Notes: a model not told the origin generated them from the letters alone. Shown: positions 35,799-44,983, counted from the stretch's first letter. The stretch: DNA of 64,000 nt from an uncultured Rhodospirillales bacterium (GCA_913055735.1 CAJXKD010000001.1:434001-498000); one strand, 5' to 3'. Numbers and translations are program-made.

Positions 35799-36983
35799 AT
35801 GGAATTACGCCTAGAGACAGCCAGCGACGAACCCGAAGAAGTATTCCTGGATGGTATTCGTGCGCTCGGCCCCCTGATCCGTGCCGAGGCCGATGCATCG
35901 GAGGAATCGCGAAAACTTACCCCGGCCGTCGTCGACGCCTTGCACGATGCAGGTATGTTCCGTGTGTTCATGCCACGCAGCCTTGGCGGTGACGAGCGGA
36001 ACATGTCAACCGGCCTAGCCGCCATCGAGGAGATAGCGCGCCACGATGGCGCTACAGGTTGGATTTCGTTCGTTGTTTCAGGCAGTCCCTTCATGCTCTC
36101 CCGTTTACCCGATCGCGGTGTCGAATGGGCGTTTTCGGGACCTAATCCCTTTGTATGCGGCTCACTCTTTCCACCAGGAAAGGCCTTAGCAGAGGGGGAC
36201 GGATATCGGCTTGAAGGGAACTGGTCGTTCGTCAGTGGGTGCCAGCACGCAACGGTTCTTGGGCTCTTCGGGCTGATCGCCGGGGATAAGGGTTCGCCGC
36301 CGCAACCTGCGGCATTCGTCGTGCCCGCAAGAGACGCAACGATTCTCGACACCTGGTATACGGGCGGCCTACGTGCCACCGGGAGCAACGACCTTTCAGC
36401 AACCAACGTCTTCGTACCGCGTGAACGTGTGGCGTTTCTGGGGGCCGACACACCGCGCAATAGTCATCATCAGGGTCCGCTCTATCGGTTTCCTTTGTTC
36501 GGCCCCTTGGGTTCGGGCGTGTCGGCGGTCTGTCTGGGAATAGCGCGGAACGCTATCGATGCACTCATCGAAATGGCGACCGAAAAGTCGCCGGTCGGCC
36601 GCGTCGGCAAATTACGCGAACAACCGACCATACAGGTCGACGTCGCAAAATCCGAAGCGGCAGTGCGCTCCGCGCGCGCCTGGCTTTACGAAACGGTGCA
36701 AGCCATCGAGGCGGAAACCCGAGCGAACAACATCATATCATCGGAGCTTCGGCGCGATTTAATCCTCGCCTCAACGCACGCTACTAAAGTGGCCGCCGAA
36801 GCGGTGACCGTCATGCACCTCGCGGGTGGCGGCAGCGCTGTCTATACGAAAAACCCACTTGATCGCGCGTTTCGCGACATTCATACGGCGACGCAGCACC
36901 GCCGCAGTGGCCCCGTCCAGTTCGAAACGACGGGTCGGATGCTACTCGGCCTTGATCCCGACGACCCCCTCGTCTGGCAATAA
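35799..36983 (+). CDS. Acyl-CoA dehydrogenase-fold flavoprotein, monooxygenase-like
   Basis: 394-residue protein of the acyl-CoA dehydrogenase fold, of the branch that includes reduced-flavin-dependent monooxygenases such as HsaA, HpaB-like and DszC. It shows GMFRVFMPRSLGG, IARHDGATGWISFVV, GNWSFVSGCQHA, TGSNDLSATNVFVP and a C-terminal type-2 ending with HLAGGGSAVYTKNPLDRAFRDIH. The HxAGG plus ARG-rich ending favours the monooxygenase or the sulfur/aromatic group over true acyl-CoA dehydrogenation. ATG 35799 has AGGG eight bases upstream; ATG 35781 is in frame but lies inside a palindrome. A separate flavin reductase is not adjacent. Substrate unknown. Confidence 0.85.
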   Translation: MELRLETASDEPEEVFLDGIRALGPLIRAEADASEESRKLTPAVVDALHDAGMFRVFMPRSLGGDERNMSTGLAAIEEIARHDGATGWISFVVSGSPFMLSRLPDRGVEWAFSGPNPFVCGSLFPPGKALAEGDGYRLEGNWSFVSGCQHATVLGLFGLIAGDKGSPPQPAAFVVPARDATILDTWYTGGLRATGSNDLSATNVFVPRERVAFLGADTPRNSHHQGPLYRFPLFGPLGSGVSAVCLGIARNAIDALIEMATEKSPVGRVGKLREQPTIQVDVAKSEAAVRSARAWLYETVQAIEAETRANNIISSELRRDLILASTHATKVAAEAVTVMHLAGGGSAVYTKNPLDRAFRDIHTATQHRRSGPVQFETTGRMLLGLDPDDPLVWQ

Positions 36984-36985
36984 CC

Positions 36986-37609
36986 TTAATCTATCGGCGC
37001 CCACGCCCTTTGCGTCGCGGGGCGCGCGGCGATGGCGTCATTCCAGCGAGATAAGTGCGGGTAGGGTTCGAGGTCGACGCCGAGATAATCGTGCATCTGC
37101 ACGTCGGGATAAACCGAGATATCGGCAATGGTGTACTCGCCGCCCGCGAGATACTCGGCCTCCGCCAGCCGCTTGTTCAACACGTCATAGAGGTCCATGA
37201 GGGTATCGCCGTACCATTTCTTGGCGGCGGGCACGTCCTCGGGGAAGCGCGCATAGAAGGTGCCGCGCTGTTGCGCCAGTGGCGTAAAGGTCGAGGTCCC
37301 ATAGAAAAACCACTGATCCGTGACGATCCGCGCCATCGGCGCCGCCGGATAAAGGGCGTTGTCGGCCTTTTCCGCCAGATATTTGAGGATGGCGCCGGAT
37401 TCACAGATGCTGACCGCCGCCCCGCCGGGACCGTCAGGGTCGACAATGGCGGGCAGCTTGTGACCAGGCGAGATTTTCAGGAAATCCGGGCTGAACTGTT
37501 CCTTGTTGCCGAGATTGACGAGCTTAAGGGCGTAGGGCAGGCCCAACTCCTCCAGCATCATGCGCGCCTTGTAGCAATTGTCGGTGGTCCAGAAATAGAG
37601 ATCGATCAA
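36986..37609 (-). CDS. Glutathione S-transferase family protein (third)
   Basis: 207-residue GST with the N-terminal MIDLYFWTTDNCYKARMMLEE, GHKLPAIVDPDG, and ICESGAILKYLAEKADNALYP, the pattern of the YfcG/disulfide-bond-reductase-like group, then AGGEYTIADISVYPDV in the C-terminal domain. The start is TTG 37609 behind GGGGAGGG; no ATG fits. It converges on the flavoprotein gene, whose stop is two bases away. Three GSTs lie within 14 kb, fitting a detoxification or xenobiotic-degradation neighbourhood. Confidence 0.9.
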   Translation of the reverse strand: MIDLYFWTTDNCYKARMMLEELGLPYALKLVNLGNKEQFSPDFLKISPGHKLPAIVDPDGPGGAAVSICESGAILKYLAEKADNALYPAAPMARIVTDQWFFYGTSTFTPLAQQRGTFYARFPEDVPAAKKWYGDTLMDLYDVLNKRLAEAEYLAGGEYTIADISVYPDVQMHDYLGVDLEPYPHLSRWNDAIAARPATQRAWAPID

Positions 37610-37660
37610 GGGTCCCTCCCCGAAGGTTTTTCAATGTATTTTGCAGGTCTTTTTGCAAGT

Positions 37661-38215
37661 CTATGCCGACCGCGTCGAAAATATCGGCGCCAGAAGCTTC
37701 GCGGCGGCGTAGGCGACCGCACAGACGATTATCTTGTCGGCAAGTTCGGTGACGACGCCGGTGAAGATCACGGATTCGAAGAAGTTCTCGCCGCCTTCCA
37801 CCAACAGCGCGGTAATGGCATCGGCACCCGATTGGGTTTCCGCGCGGAAGACGAACGCCGTCATCGGGATCGAACAGGCGGCCGCAACCAGCGCAACAAT
37901 GATCCCCGCGCCGATGGCCCTGGGGAAACTCCGGAACATGCCGCACCGGGTGAGAATTTCCGTCACGATCACGATGGCAACGGCTGTGCCGAAATAGGCC
38001 GGCAAATAGGGACTGATTACGAAATAGCCGGCACCAAGGGTAACGATGGCGCACAACAGCCCGGCCGGCCAGCCGAACAGGATGGTGGCGAGAACGAAGC
38101 CGAAGGAGTCGAGAAAGACGGGAAGCTTGAGAGAGGCCACGATGCCGCCGATGACCAGATTGAGAACGGCCAATCCAATGGCAAACAGGATCGATCTCGA
38201 GTTCAAGGGTGCCAA
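37661..38215 (-). CDS. Membrane protein resembling ECF transporter S component
   Basis: About 184 residues with five or six predicted helices, starting LAPLNSRSILFAIGLAVLNL. The strongly hydrophobic layout with FLDSFGFVLATILFGWPAG and FPRAIGAGIIVALVAA looks like the substrate-specificity (S) subunits of energy-coupling-factor vitamin or metal importers. I chose TTG 38215 because GGGAGG lies seven bases upstream, while the open frame to 38347 adds a non-membrane tail. The T and A subunits of an ECF transporter are not adjacent, so it would depend on a shared module or be another type of membrane protein. Confidence 0.65.
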   Translation of the reverse strand: MAPLNSRSILFAIGLAVLNLVIGGIVASLKLPVFLDSFGFVLATILFGWPAGLLCAIVTLGAGYFVISPYLPAYFGTAVAIVIVTEILTRCGMFRSFPRAIGAGIIVALVAAACSIPMTAFVFRAETQSGADAITALLVEGGENFFESVIFTGVVTELADKIIVCAVAYAAAKLLAPIFSTRSA

Positions 38216-38394
38216 AACATAGTCCTCCCGCTGCACGTTGCATTGGCGCGGCAATCCGCGCCGGTTGAGCAATATAGAATAAAAACTGTTACGGCAACGC
38301 GGCCGCCGTGTGAACGTCCGCTGCGCGGTACGGGCCCACACCTTCACTTGCGTCGCCGCACGCCTTCGCTACAAAGGTAGCGGAGGAAAACTGA

Positions 38395-40020
38395 ATGAGC
38401 GCCGCACCCGACACCGACGTTCTAATTGTGGGCGCCGGTCCCGTGGGACTGACGCTGGCCCTCGATCTCGGCCGCCGCGGCGTGCGCACCACCCTGATCG
38501 AGAAGAACCCCGAACCCGCCTTCCTGCCCAAGATGGAGCGCTGCAACGCGCGGAGCATGGAGATTTTCCACCGTCTCGGCATCGCCGACCAGGTGCGCGG
38601 CGCGGGCCTGCGCGCCGATGTGCCCATGGACGTGTTCGTCATCCTGGCGATGGACGAGCCGCCGCTGCTGCGCCTGCCCTACCCCTCCGTCGCCGAAGCC
38701 ACGACGCAATGCCGCGCCACCAACGACGGCACCGCGCCGTGCGAGCCCTATCAGCTTATTTCCCAATACACGCTTGAGCCGCTGCTGAAATCCATTGTCG
38801 AAACCCTGCCGAGCGTCTCGGTGCGGTTCGGTACCGAGTTCCTGTCGCTCGACCAGGATGCACAGGGCGTCACCGCGCGGGTGAGCGGCGCCGACGGCGC
38901 GGCATCGGAAATCCGTGCATCCTATTTGGTGGGCTGCGACGGCGGCAGCAGTCAGGTACGCAAGCAATTGGGTATCGAATTGCGCGGCGAGAACCTGTCG
39001 CAGATGCGTCAAGCCCTGTTCCGCTGCGACGCGCTGTTCGACCGCATCCCTATCGGCGCCGGGCCGACCCACGGCCGCCACTATCACGTCGCCGACGACA
39101 AGGCGACCTTCCTCATCATGCAGGATTCGACCAAACATTGGACGTTGCATTCGGTGGTCGAAAGCGACGAAGAGATGAAAGCCCAGTTCGAGAAGACAAT
39201 CGCGGTGCCGGTCGACTACGAGATGCTGTCCTGCGCGCCGTGGCGGCAGAACCTGCTGCTCGCCGAGCGCTATGCCTCGGGCCGTGTGTTCCTCGCCGGC
39301 GATGCCGTCCATCTGGTGATCCCCACCGGCGGCCTTGGCATGAATACTGGCGTTGGCGACGCCATCGATCTCGGCTGGAAGCTGGAAGCGGCGGTCAAGG
39401 GATGGGGCGGACCCGCCTTGCTCGCCTCCTACGACATCGAGCGGCGCCAGGTGGGCGAGCGCAATGTCGGTGCGTCGCGTTACGCGTCGCTCGGGCGGCG
39501 CAAATGGCGGTCGCTGTGGCGGCCCAACATCCGCGACAACACCCCCGAAGGGAAACAAAGCCGCGACATCCTGGCGCACACCGCCGATATCGAACAACGT
39601 AAGACCAACGAAATGATCGGTGCCGAGTTGGGTTACCGCTATGTCGACTCCCCGGTCATCTGCGGCATCCCCGGCGGGCCGGAGCACCTGTTCCGAGACT
39701 ACGTGCCGACGACCTGGCCGGGCGCACGGCTGCCCAACCTGTGGCTCTCGGACGGCACAGCGATGCAGGACCGTATCCCCGATGGCTTCACCCTATTGCG
39801 GCTCGGCGGCGCCGCACCGGATGTGTCCGCGCTCGAAGACGCCTTCCGTGCGCGCGGCGCGCCTTTTACGGTGCTCGACATCGATGAACGCCACGTGCGC
39901 GAGATTTACGGGTTCGATTTGGTGCTGGTGCGCCCCGATCTGCACATCGTCTGGCGCGGCAACGCGTTGCCGAACGACCCGCGCGCCATCGCCGACATCG
40001 CGACCGGCCACAAACGTTAG
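38395..40020 (+). CDS. FAD-dependent aromatic-ring monooxygenase (PHBH/MhpA/TfdB type)
   Basis: 541-residue class-A flavoprotein hydroxylase. It shows the FAD-binding VLIVGAGPVGLTLALDLGRRG, the DG motif in YLVGCDGGSSQVRKQLGI, and RVFLAGDAVHLVIPTGGLGMNTGVGDAIDLGWKL with the GD motif. A C-terminal thioredoxin-like domain (residues about 430-540) completes the MhpA/PheA arrangement. It would hydroxylate an aromatic ring with NAD(P)H and O2. GGAGGAAAA precedes the ATG. It ends 342 bases before the AT-rich island. Substrate unknown; phenols or hydroxybenzoates are typical. Confidence 0.93.
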   Translation: MSAAPDTDVLIVGAGPVGLTLALDLGRRGVRTTLIEKNPEPAFLPKMERCNARSMEIFHRLGIADQVRGAGLRADVPMDVFVILAMDEPPLLRLPYPSVAEATTQCRATNDGTAPCEPYQLISQYTLEPLLKSIVETLPSVSVRFGTEFLSLDQDAQGVTARVSGADGAASEIRASYLVGCDGGSSQVRKQLGIELRGENLSQMRQALFRCDALFDRIPIGAGPTHGRHYHVADDKATFLIMQDSTKHWTLHSVVESDEEMKAQFEKTIAVPVDYEMLSCAPWRQNLLLAERYASGRVFLAGDAVHLVIPTGGLGMNTGVGDAIDLGWKLEAAVKGWGGPALLASYDIERRQVGERNVGASRYASLGRRKWRSLWRPNIRDNTPEGKQSRDILAHTADIEQRKTNEMIGAELGYRYVDSPVICGIPGGPEHLFRDYVPTTWPGARLPNLWLSDGTAMQDRIPDGFTLLRLGGAAPDVSALEDAFRARGAPFTVLDIDERHVREIYGFDLVLVRPDLHIVWRGNALPNDPRAIADIATGHKR

Positions 40021-40362
40021 CTCAGCGGATAACTCCGCGTCCGTCGTAATGAAATAGATATGGATCTCACCCGTCCTCGCAAGAAATCCATGAGAACACT
40101 TCTCCGACATGCCACCGCTCATCTCATCAAACGCCCCAAATTCATTGGCGATAAGGATTTGTAACCCGCAACCAAGATTTTTCAGCATGAACCGGCACCG
40201 CGACGCAAGAAACTGACCGGACTGCTTAGAGACGCTGACGTTGTCGAAAACACGTTCTGGTTATATTTTCCACCTTTAGTTTATCGACAACCCCCTTTGG
40301 CAACCCGGATGACGAGTTCGAACTAGGCCCCGAACCGCGGTTTCGACAAGGAAGATGGACAC
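40021..40362. other. Intergenic region upstream of the AT-rich two-gene island
   Basis: About 340 bases without a convincing gene. Base composition falls from the G+C-rich norm through this region, so the left edge of the island probably lies here. A possible promoter is TTGTCG at 40241 with TATTTT at 40264 (17-base spacing). I saw no tRNA, direct repeat or integrase. Confidence 0.55.
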
Positions 40363-42123
40363 GTGGAAGAAGCCAGAGAGACCATTATTAATAGCAGCAA
40401 GAATGGCGCATTCTTTGAGGCAATTGATAGACTGTCACACTCAAGTGCAGAAGATAGAGACAGTCTTACGGCGAATTTAATTGACCTTCATAACGAAGGG
40501 AAAATCGACCTTGTTGAGGAATACTCAAAACTAAAAAACTCTCGGGAATCGCCAGGAAATTTTTTTCTGCTCCGACATGTTTTCGAGAAAGCACTGCCGA
40601 AGCTTTCTGCAGAAATTGGAGCGACTATGTCGTGTGTCATGCACCTCTACTCAGAAGCTGGCAACGACATGGCAGCGGGCCTTATTTTAGATGCATATAT
40701 AGAATTTTGTAGAGGTGACCCGTCACGCCCTCGGATTGCTTTAGACAAAATTCAGGGCAACTCGTCCCTGATTGACTTACTCACGCCCACAATAGTTAGT
40801 GGAGCATTCTTTGACGTCGACTACTACCTTTCACAGACACTCAGTTTCATCCAGGTTGATGACATTGGCATTAGAAGACGCGCCATATTTTCATTAGGCC
40901 GAATACAATTTCCCGATGATTTTATTTTTCCCGAATCCGTCTATGAGACGTTGGGTCACGCAATAAAAGAGGAGAATGACGACGAATTTCTTGGTCCCGC
41001 TGTAAGAACATTTTTCAGCTTGTTGCGTTACGAAAACGCACAAAAACAGCGGCTATTCCAGATGATGGAAAACGCTTTTGCCAAAGGTGGTATTTCTACG
41101 CTTCACGCTGGTTCGGAAATTTTGGGTCTTTTTACAGACGAAGCATTAAAAATAACAGATACCGATCTGCCTGAACTGATAGATTTACTGCTCAAATATC
41201 TAGCTAATGTTGATCCAAATAATGCTCGAACCGTCGAGTTCATCGACTATGGGATCACAAAATTATTAGAGACGGAACGGTCAGAGTCGGCAATAGAATT
41301 TGTCCAGACATTCCTCGTTGAAAATCATAGAGAAGCCACATTAGATCAATTTGAAAGCGTAATTCGAAAAATTCGCGAGAATGAAATTCTAAGAAACAAA
41401 GTTTCTACGCGGTGGTTGTTAACAGGAAAAGAGGTTTTATGTGAGGGCGTAAACAAGATCGTCGGCGCGGACCAGGGCTCAAACTTCACCGTAGACGTTG
41501 ATCCTAGCGAAATAGTTCCCCTAGACAAAACCCACATCATCTTTATCGCAAGGAAATCCATCGGATACCTTTTTCTAAATCCCAAAAGTGCCGCGAGTTT
41601 GATCGTCTCCTTGATGAAAGTCGCACCTGATGAAGAGACGCTTTTTGAACTAACGAAGCACTTAGTTGATCCACTTTTAATCAACTTTAACGGCAAGCCA
41701 TTCGAATATGTCGAATCACGCGCAAGCACAGAAAACGCAGAAATCGCTTTAAAACTTCGTGAGGCGTTAGATGCCATTCGAAGCTATCTAAAGGGCATTC
41801 ATTCAGCGGGCGAAATATCAGAACTTCATCCAAGCCAGATGCATCAGGAAGTATATAACCGCAAGATCATGCAACAAATGGCAGAGTCTATGAAGGAAGC
41901 TGAGGCTAGATCACCGATTCTTAGCCTCGCTACGAAGCAAACAATACTCTATGGCCGCGGTTCCATTGCTTACGTTCACCATGCTGTTGGAGCGAAAGAA
42001 CGGATAGAAGTCCCACTCCAGATGCATAGCATCGAGATTGAGCACCCGCGTGGTGACAAGCTTGATCCGAATGGGCTCGATTTCTTATTGCGTGTTTTCC
42101 GCGCCGAACAGATTCGCCAATGA
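40363..42123 (+). CDS. Unrecognised helical repeat-like protein, first gene of AT-rich island
   Basis: I do not recognise this 586-residue protein. It appears almost entirely helical, with recurring leucine-rich helices through residues about 20-380 that look like degenerate HEAT/TPR-type repeats, and no signal peptide or membrane helix. From about 385 to the end it changes to a mixed region (STRWLLTGKEVLCEGVNK, VPLQMHSIEIEHPRGDK). Codon use is unlike its neighbours: many AAA, ATT, TTA and TTT codons against the G+C-rich norm. The start is GTG 40363 behind AAGGA. Its stop overlaps the next start by four bases (ATGA), so the two are coupled and probably work together. Confidence 0.8.
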   Translation: MEEARETIINSSKNGAFFEAIDRLSHSSAEDRDSLTANLIDLHNEGKIDLVEEYSKLKNSRESPGNFFLLRHVFEKALPKLSAEIGATMSCVMHLYSEAGNDMAAGLILDAYIEFCRGDPSRPRIALDKIQGNSSLIDLLTPTIVSGAFFDVDYYLSQTLSFIQVDDIGIRRRAIFSLGRIQFPDDFIFPESVYETLGHAIKEENDDEFLGPAVRTFFSLLRYENAQKQRLFQMMENAFAKGGISTLHAGSEILGLFTDEALKITDTDLPELIDLLLKYLANVDPNNARTVEFIDYGITKLLETERSESAIEFVQTFLVENHREATLDQFESVIRKIRENEILRNKVSTRWLLTGKEVLCEGVNKIVGADQGSNFTVDVDPSEIVPLDKTHIIFIARKSIGYLFLNPKSAASLIVSLMKVAPDEETLFELTKHLVDPLLINFNGKPFEYVESRASTENAEIALKLREALDAIRSYLKGIHSAGEISELHPSQMHQEVYNRKIMQQMAESMKEAEARSPILSLATKQTILYGRGSIAYVHHAVGAKERIEVPLQMHSIEIEHPRGDKLDPNGLDFLLRVFRAEQIRQ

Positions 42124-43814
42124 AGCTTATTGTCAGAGAATACCTGGCCTCTTTAAAAGAACGCGATGAACTTGACGCGATACTTCCCGATTTGCTCAGC
42201 CAACTCGGACTGAATGTATTTTCACGTCCAGGGCGAGGCACTCGTCAAGACGGTGTCGACATTGGGGCTGTTGGAAAATTAGATGGCACTGTAGAGAAAG
42301 TTTATCTCTTTTCTGTTAAGGCTGGAGATCTAACAAGACGCGAATGGGATGGCGACGCTATCCAATCCCTTCGGCCGTCACTCAACGAAATTTTGGATGC
42401 ATATATCCCCAATCGACTTCCCACAGAGCATCGGAACAAGCCCGTCGTAATTTGCGTATGTGTTGGGGGAGACATTCAAGAGCAGGTTAGGCCTTCCCTT
42501 GAAGGATTCATCTCACAAAATAAAAAACCACTTCTTTCTTTTGAAGAATGGAATGGCGATAAACTGGCTTCTCTGATTCAGGCGAGCTTTTTGCGCGAAG
42601 ACTTGTTACAGCATGGCGCTCAATCGCAACTTCGAAAATCACTCGCGATGCTCGATGACCCAGACACCTCTCATCGACATTTTTCAAAATTGCTTCGTAT
42701 GCTTGCAGATGTCAAAGCGTCAAAACCTAGTCAGCGACTAATCGCGATAAGACAAATTAGTATTTGCTTGTGGATACTCTTTGCTTGGGGTCGCGAAGCC
42801 CAAAACATGGAGTCCGCGTACCGATCAAGCGAGCTCGCCCTACTCCTTTCGTGGCAAATCGCTCGGCTCTACGTAAACAAAAAAAGCAAGATCGCAGAGC
42901 GAATTAACTCTGCTTTTTTGTCGATTCTCCTATCCTACAATCAAATTTGCACCGAATATCTTGTCAAACGAATCCTTCCTCATGCCGAAAAGAGAGACGC
43001 GCTGTCCAGCGCGGTGCGAAGCCCTAATAGCCTGGACGTAAATCTTAAGTTGTTTGACGTACTCGGTCGTATTGCTATGGGAGGCCTTTGGCAAGTGTGG
43101 CATGCCCGTCTCCTGTCGGATGACGACATCGACGACCGCAAAGAGTTATGGGCTCAGCACGATCGACTTGCTTATTTGCTGAAAGCGTTTATCGCGAATA
43201 ATCCCACTCTCAATTCACCGATCAAAGATGATCAGGCAATTGACATTTGGATCGCTATTTTTTTCTTGTCTTTAAACCGCCAGAATCGCGATTTTGTTGA
43301 TAACTGGTTAAATGAAATTATTAGCCGGGCGCATTTTGCATATGTGACACACGGAAAGTATCCAGCTAATTTATATGCCTACAACGAGTTATTAAATCAT
43401 CCAAAATTTGGCGATACTGAATACCGAGAGAACGTGACTGCTGGTAGCATTCTTTATCCAATGATCGCTTCTTGGGCGGCGTTTTACGAACTTGATGACC
43501 TGTATAACGAAGTAACAGAATTCAAAAGTGGATGCCTACAGCACTGCAATTTTCAATTTTGGTTTCCAGACAATTTTTCTGAAACTCACTTCTACGACAA
43601 CAGTGAGCCTCATGGAATGGTGCTTTCAGCTGTCTCAACCGAGCAGAAGATGGCAGAGTTTTTAGCCAACTTGTTTGCTGAGTGTGAACAATCACTGGAA
43701 TATGAGAATCTCTCTTCAGTCAGGTCAGGTTTGTGGCCGATAATCTTGGTTGCGTGTCGCCACTATCGATTACCACCACCAATACATCTAATGAAAGAGC
43801 TACACTCGAGCTAA
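42120..43814 (+). CDS. Unrecognised protein with restriction-endonuclease-like N-terminal segment
   Basis: 564 residues, AT-rich like its partner. The N-terminus (1-75) resembles a PD-(D/E)XK fold: an acidic helix (KERDELDAILPDLLSQLG), then GVDIGAV with Asp47, a strand VYLFSVKAGDL with Lys68, but Ser66 where Glu or Gln usually stands. A following region (about 105-155) has VVICVCVGGDIQEQVRP and EEWNGDKLASLI, reminiscent of the segment after the nuclease in several defence proteins. Residues about 170-560 are helical and unknown. It overlaps the previous gene by four bases. A nuclease effector is a reasonable inference, not shown; the Ser variant could mean a different or lost activity. Confidence 0.75.
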   Translation: MKLIVREYLASLKERDELDAILPDLLSQLGLNVFSRPGRGTRQDGVDIGAVGKLDGTVEKVYLFSVKAGDLTRREWDGDAIQSLRPSLNEILDAYIPNRLPTEHRNKPVVICVCVGGDIQEQVRPSLEGFISQNKKPLLSFEEWNGDKLASLIQASFLREDLLQHGAQSQLRKSLAMLDDPDTSHRHFSKLLRMLADVKASKPSQRLIAIRQISICLWILFAWGREAQNMESAYRSSELALLLSWQIARLYVNKKSKIAERINSAFLSILLSYNQICTEYLVKRILPHAEKRDALSSAVRSPNSLDVNLKLFDVLGRIAMGGLWQVWHARLLSDDDIDDRKELWAQHDRLAYLLKAFIANNPTLNSPIKDDQAIDIWIAIFFLSLNRQNRDFVDNWLNEIISRAHFAYVTHGKYPANLYAYNELLNHPKFGDTEYRENVTAGSILYPMIASWAAFYELDDLYNEVTEFKSGCLQHCNFQFWFPDNFSETHFYDNSEPHGMVLSAVSTEQKMAEFLANLFAECEQSLEYENLSSVRSGLWPIILVACRHYRLPPPIHLMKELHSS

Positions 43815-43840
43815 GTTTCCCCTTTCGCTGCTGTCGATTT

Positions 43841-44983
43841 TTACCGCCCGTCGCCCTTGGCGCCGGGACCTTCGAATTTGCCGACGGTTTGGCCGGACGC
43901 GTGCGCCTTCATGCTCGGGTGCGATTGCCAATAGGGCTGCGGGAAAGGCGCGTGCTGCCCTAGCGCCACCGCCGCATGCCACGGCCAGCGCGGGTTGTAC
44001 ATAAGCCCGCGCGCCAGCGCGATCATGTCAGCCTGGCCGCTGCGCACGATGGTGTCCGCCTGCAACGGCTCGGTGATCAGACCGATGGCCATGGTGGCGA
44101 GGCCGGTTTCGCGTTTGATTTGATCGGCGAAGCCCACCTGATAGCCGGGGCCCGCCTCGATGGCCTGTTGCGGCGCGATGCCGCCGGACGACGCAACGAT
44201 GAAGTCGCAGCCCCGCTCTTTGAGTGCGGTGCCGAACGCGACCGAGCTTTCCACGTCCCAACCGCCGTCGATCCAGTCGGTGACCGAGACCCGCACCCCC
44301 ATGGGCTTGTGCTTGGGCCATGCGGCGCGCATGGCGGTGAACACCTCAAGCGGAAATGCGAGGCGCTTTTCGAGACTGCCGCCATAGGCATCGTCGCGGT
44401 GATTGGTGATGGGTGACAGGAACTGATGCAGGAGATAACCGTGGGCGCAATGCAGTTCGATGAGGTCGAGGCCGAGATTGTCCGAGCGCCGGGTGGCGGC
44501 GACAAACTGTTCCTTGATTTCGTCCATCCCCGCTTCGTCGAGGGCGCGCGGCGCCGGATAATTGTTGGCCCAGGGCACCGCCGACGGCGCCACCGTTTCC
44601 CAACCGCCGTCCGCGATCTCGATCTGGGCGCGGCTGCCCCAAGAGGGTTCGCGCGAGCCCTTGCGCCCCGAATGGTCGAGTTGGATGCCGAACGGCGCCT
44701 GGCCGATATCGCGGCAGAAATCGACGATGCGCCTCAGCGCCGCCTCGTTCTCGTCGGAATAAAGCCCGAGAGAGAACGGCGAGATGCGCCCGCCCGGCGA
44801 GATGGCCGTCGCCTCGATGATCACCAGCCCCGCGCCGCAGACCGCATATTGGCCGAGATGCATCATGTGCCAGTCGGCGGCGTTGCCGTCGGAGCACACA
44901 TGCTGCCCCATGGGCGGCACCACGATGCGGTTCACCAGTTCCAGATCGCGGAGCTTGATGGGGGAGAAGAGATGGTCGGCCAT
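43841..44983 (-). CDS. NADH:flavin oxidoreductase, old yellow enzyme family
   Basis: 380-residue FMN TIM-barrel enzyme of the YqjM/XenA-type. It shows LVNRIVVPPMGQ, the catalytic region GLDLIELHCAHGYLLHQFLSP and YGGSLEKRLAFPLEV, then GLATMAIGLITEP and ADMIALARGLMYNPRWPW. It reduces activated double bonds of unsaturated aldehydes, ketones or nitro compounds with NAD(P)H. It lies on the far side of the AT-rich island, 27 bases from its last gene's stop, with the island genes converging on it. Substrate unknown. Confidence 0.94.
   Translation of the reverse strand: MADHLFSPIKLRDLELVNRIVVPPMGQHVCSDGNAADWHMMHLGQYAVCGAGLVIIEATAISPGGRISPFSLGLYSDENEAALRRIVDFCRDIGQAPFGIQLDHSGRKGSREPSWGSRAQIEIADGGWETVAPSAVPWANNYPAPRALDEAGMDEIKEQFVAATRRSDNLGLDLIELHCAHGYLLHQFLSPITNHRDDAYGGSLEKRLAFPLEVFTAMRAAWPKHKPMGVRVSVTDWIDGGWDVESSVAFGTALKERGCDFIVASSGGIAPQQAIEAGPGYQVGFADQIKRETGLATMAIGLITEPLQADTIVRSGQADMIALARGLMYNPRWPWHAAVALGQHAPFPQPYWQSHPSMKAHASGQTVGKFEGPGAKGDGR

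Noticed and set aside
37055..38380. 441-codon open frame on the plus strand
   Set aside because: It covers a GST and a membrane protein on the other strand and reads as a compositional shadow.
39793..40188. 131-codon frame on the minus strand entering the region before the island
   Set aside because: About half lies antisense to the FAD monooxygenase, and the rest shows no recognisable domain or good start signal.
40021..43840. Mobile element or prophage carrying the island
   Set aside because: No integrase, transposase, tRNA target or flanking direct repeat was seen, so only composition suggests transfer.
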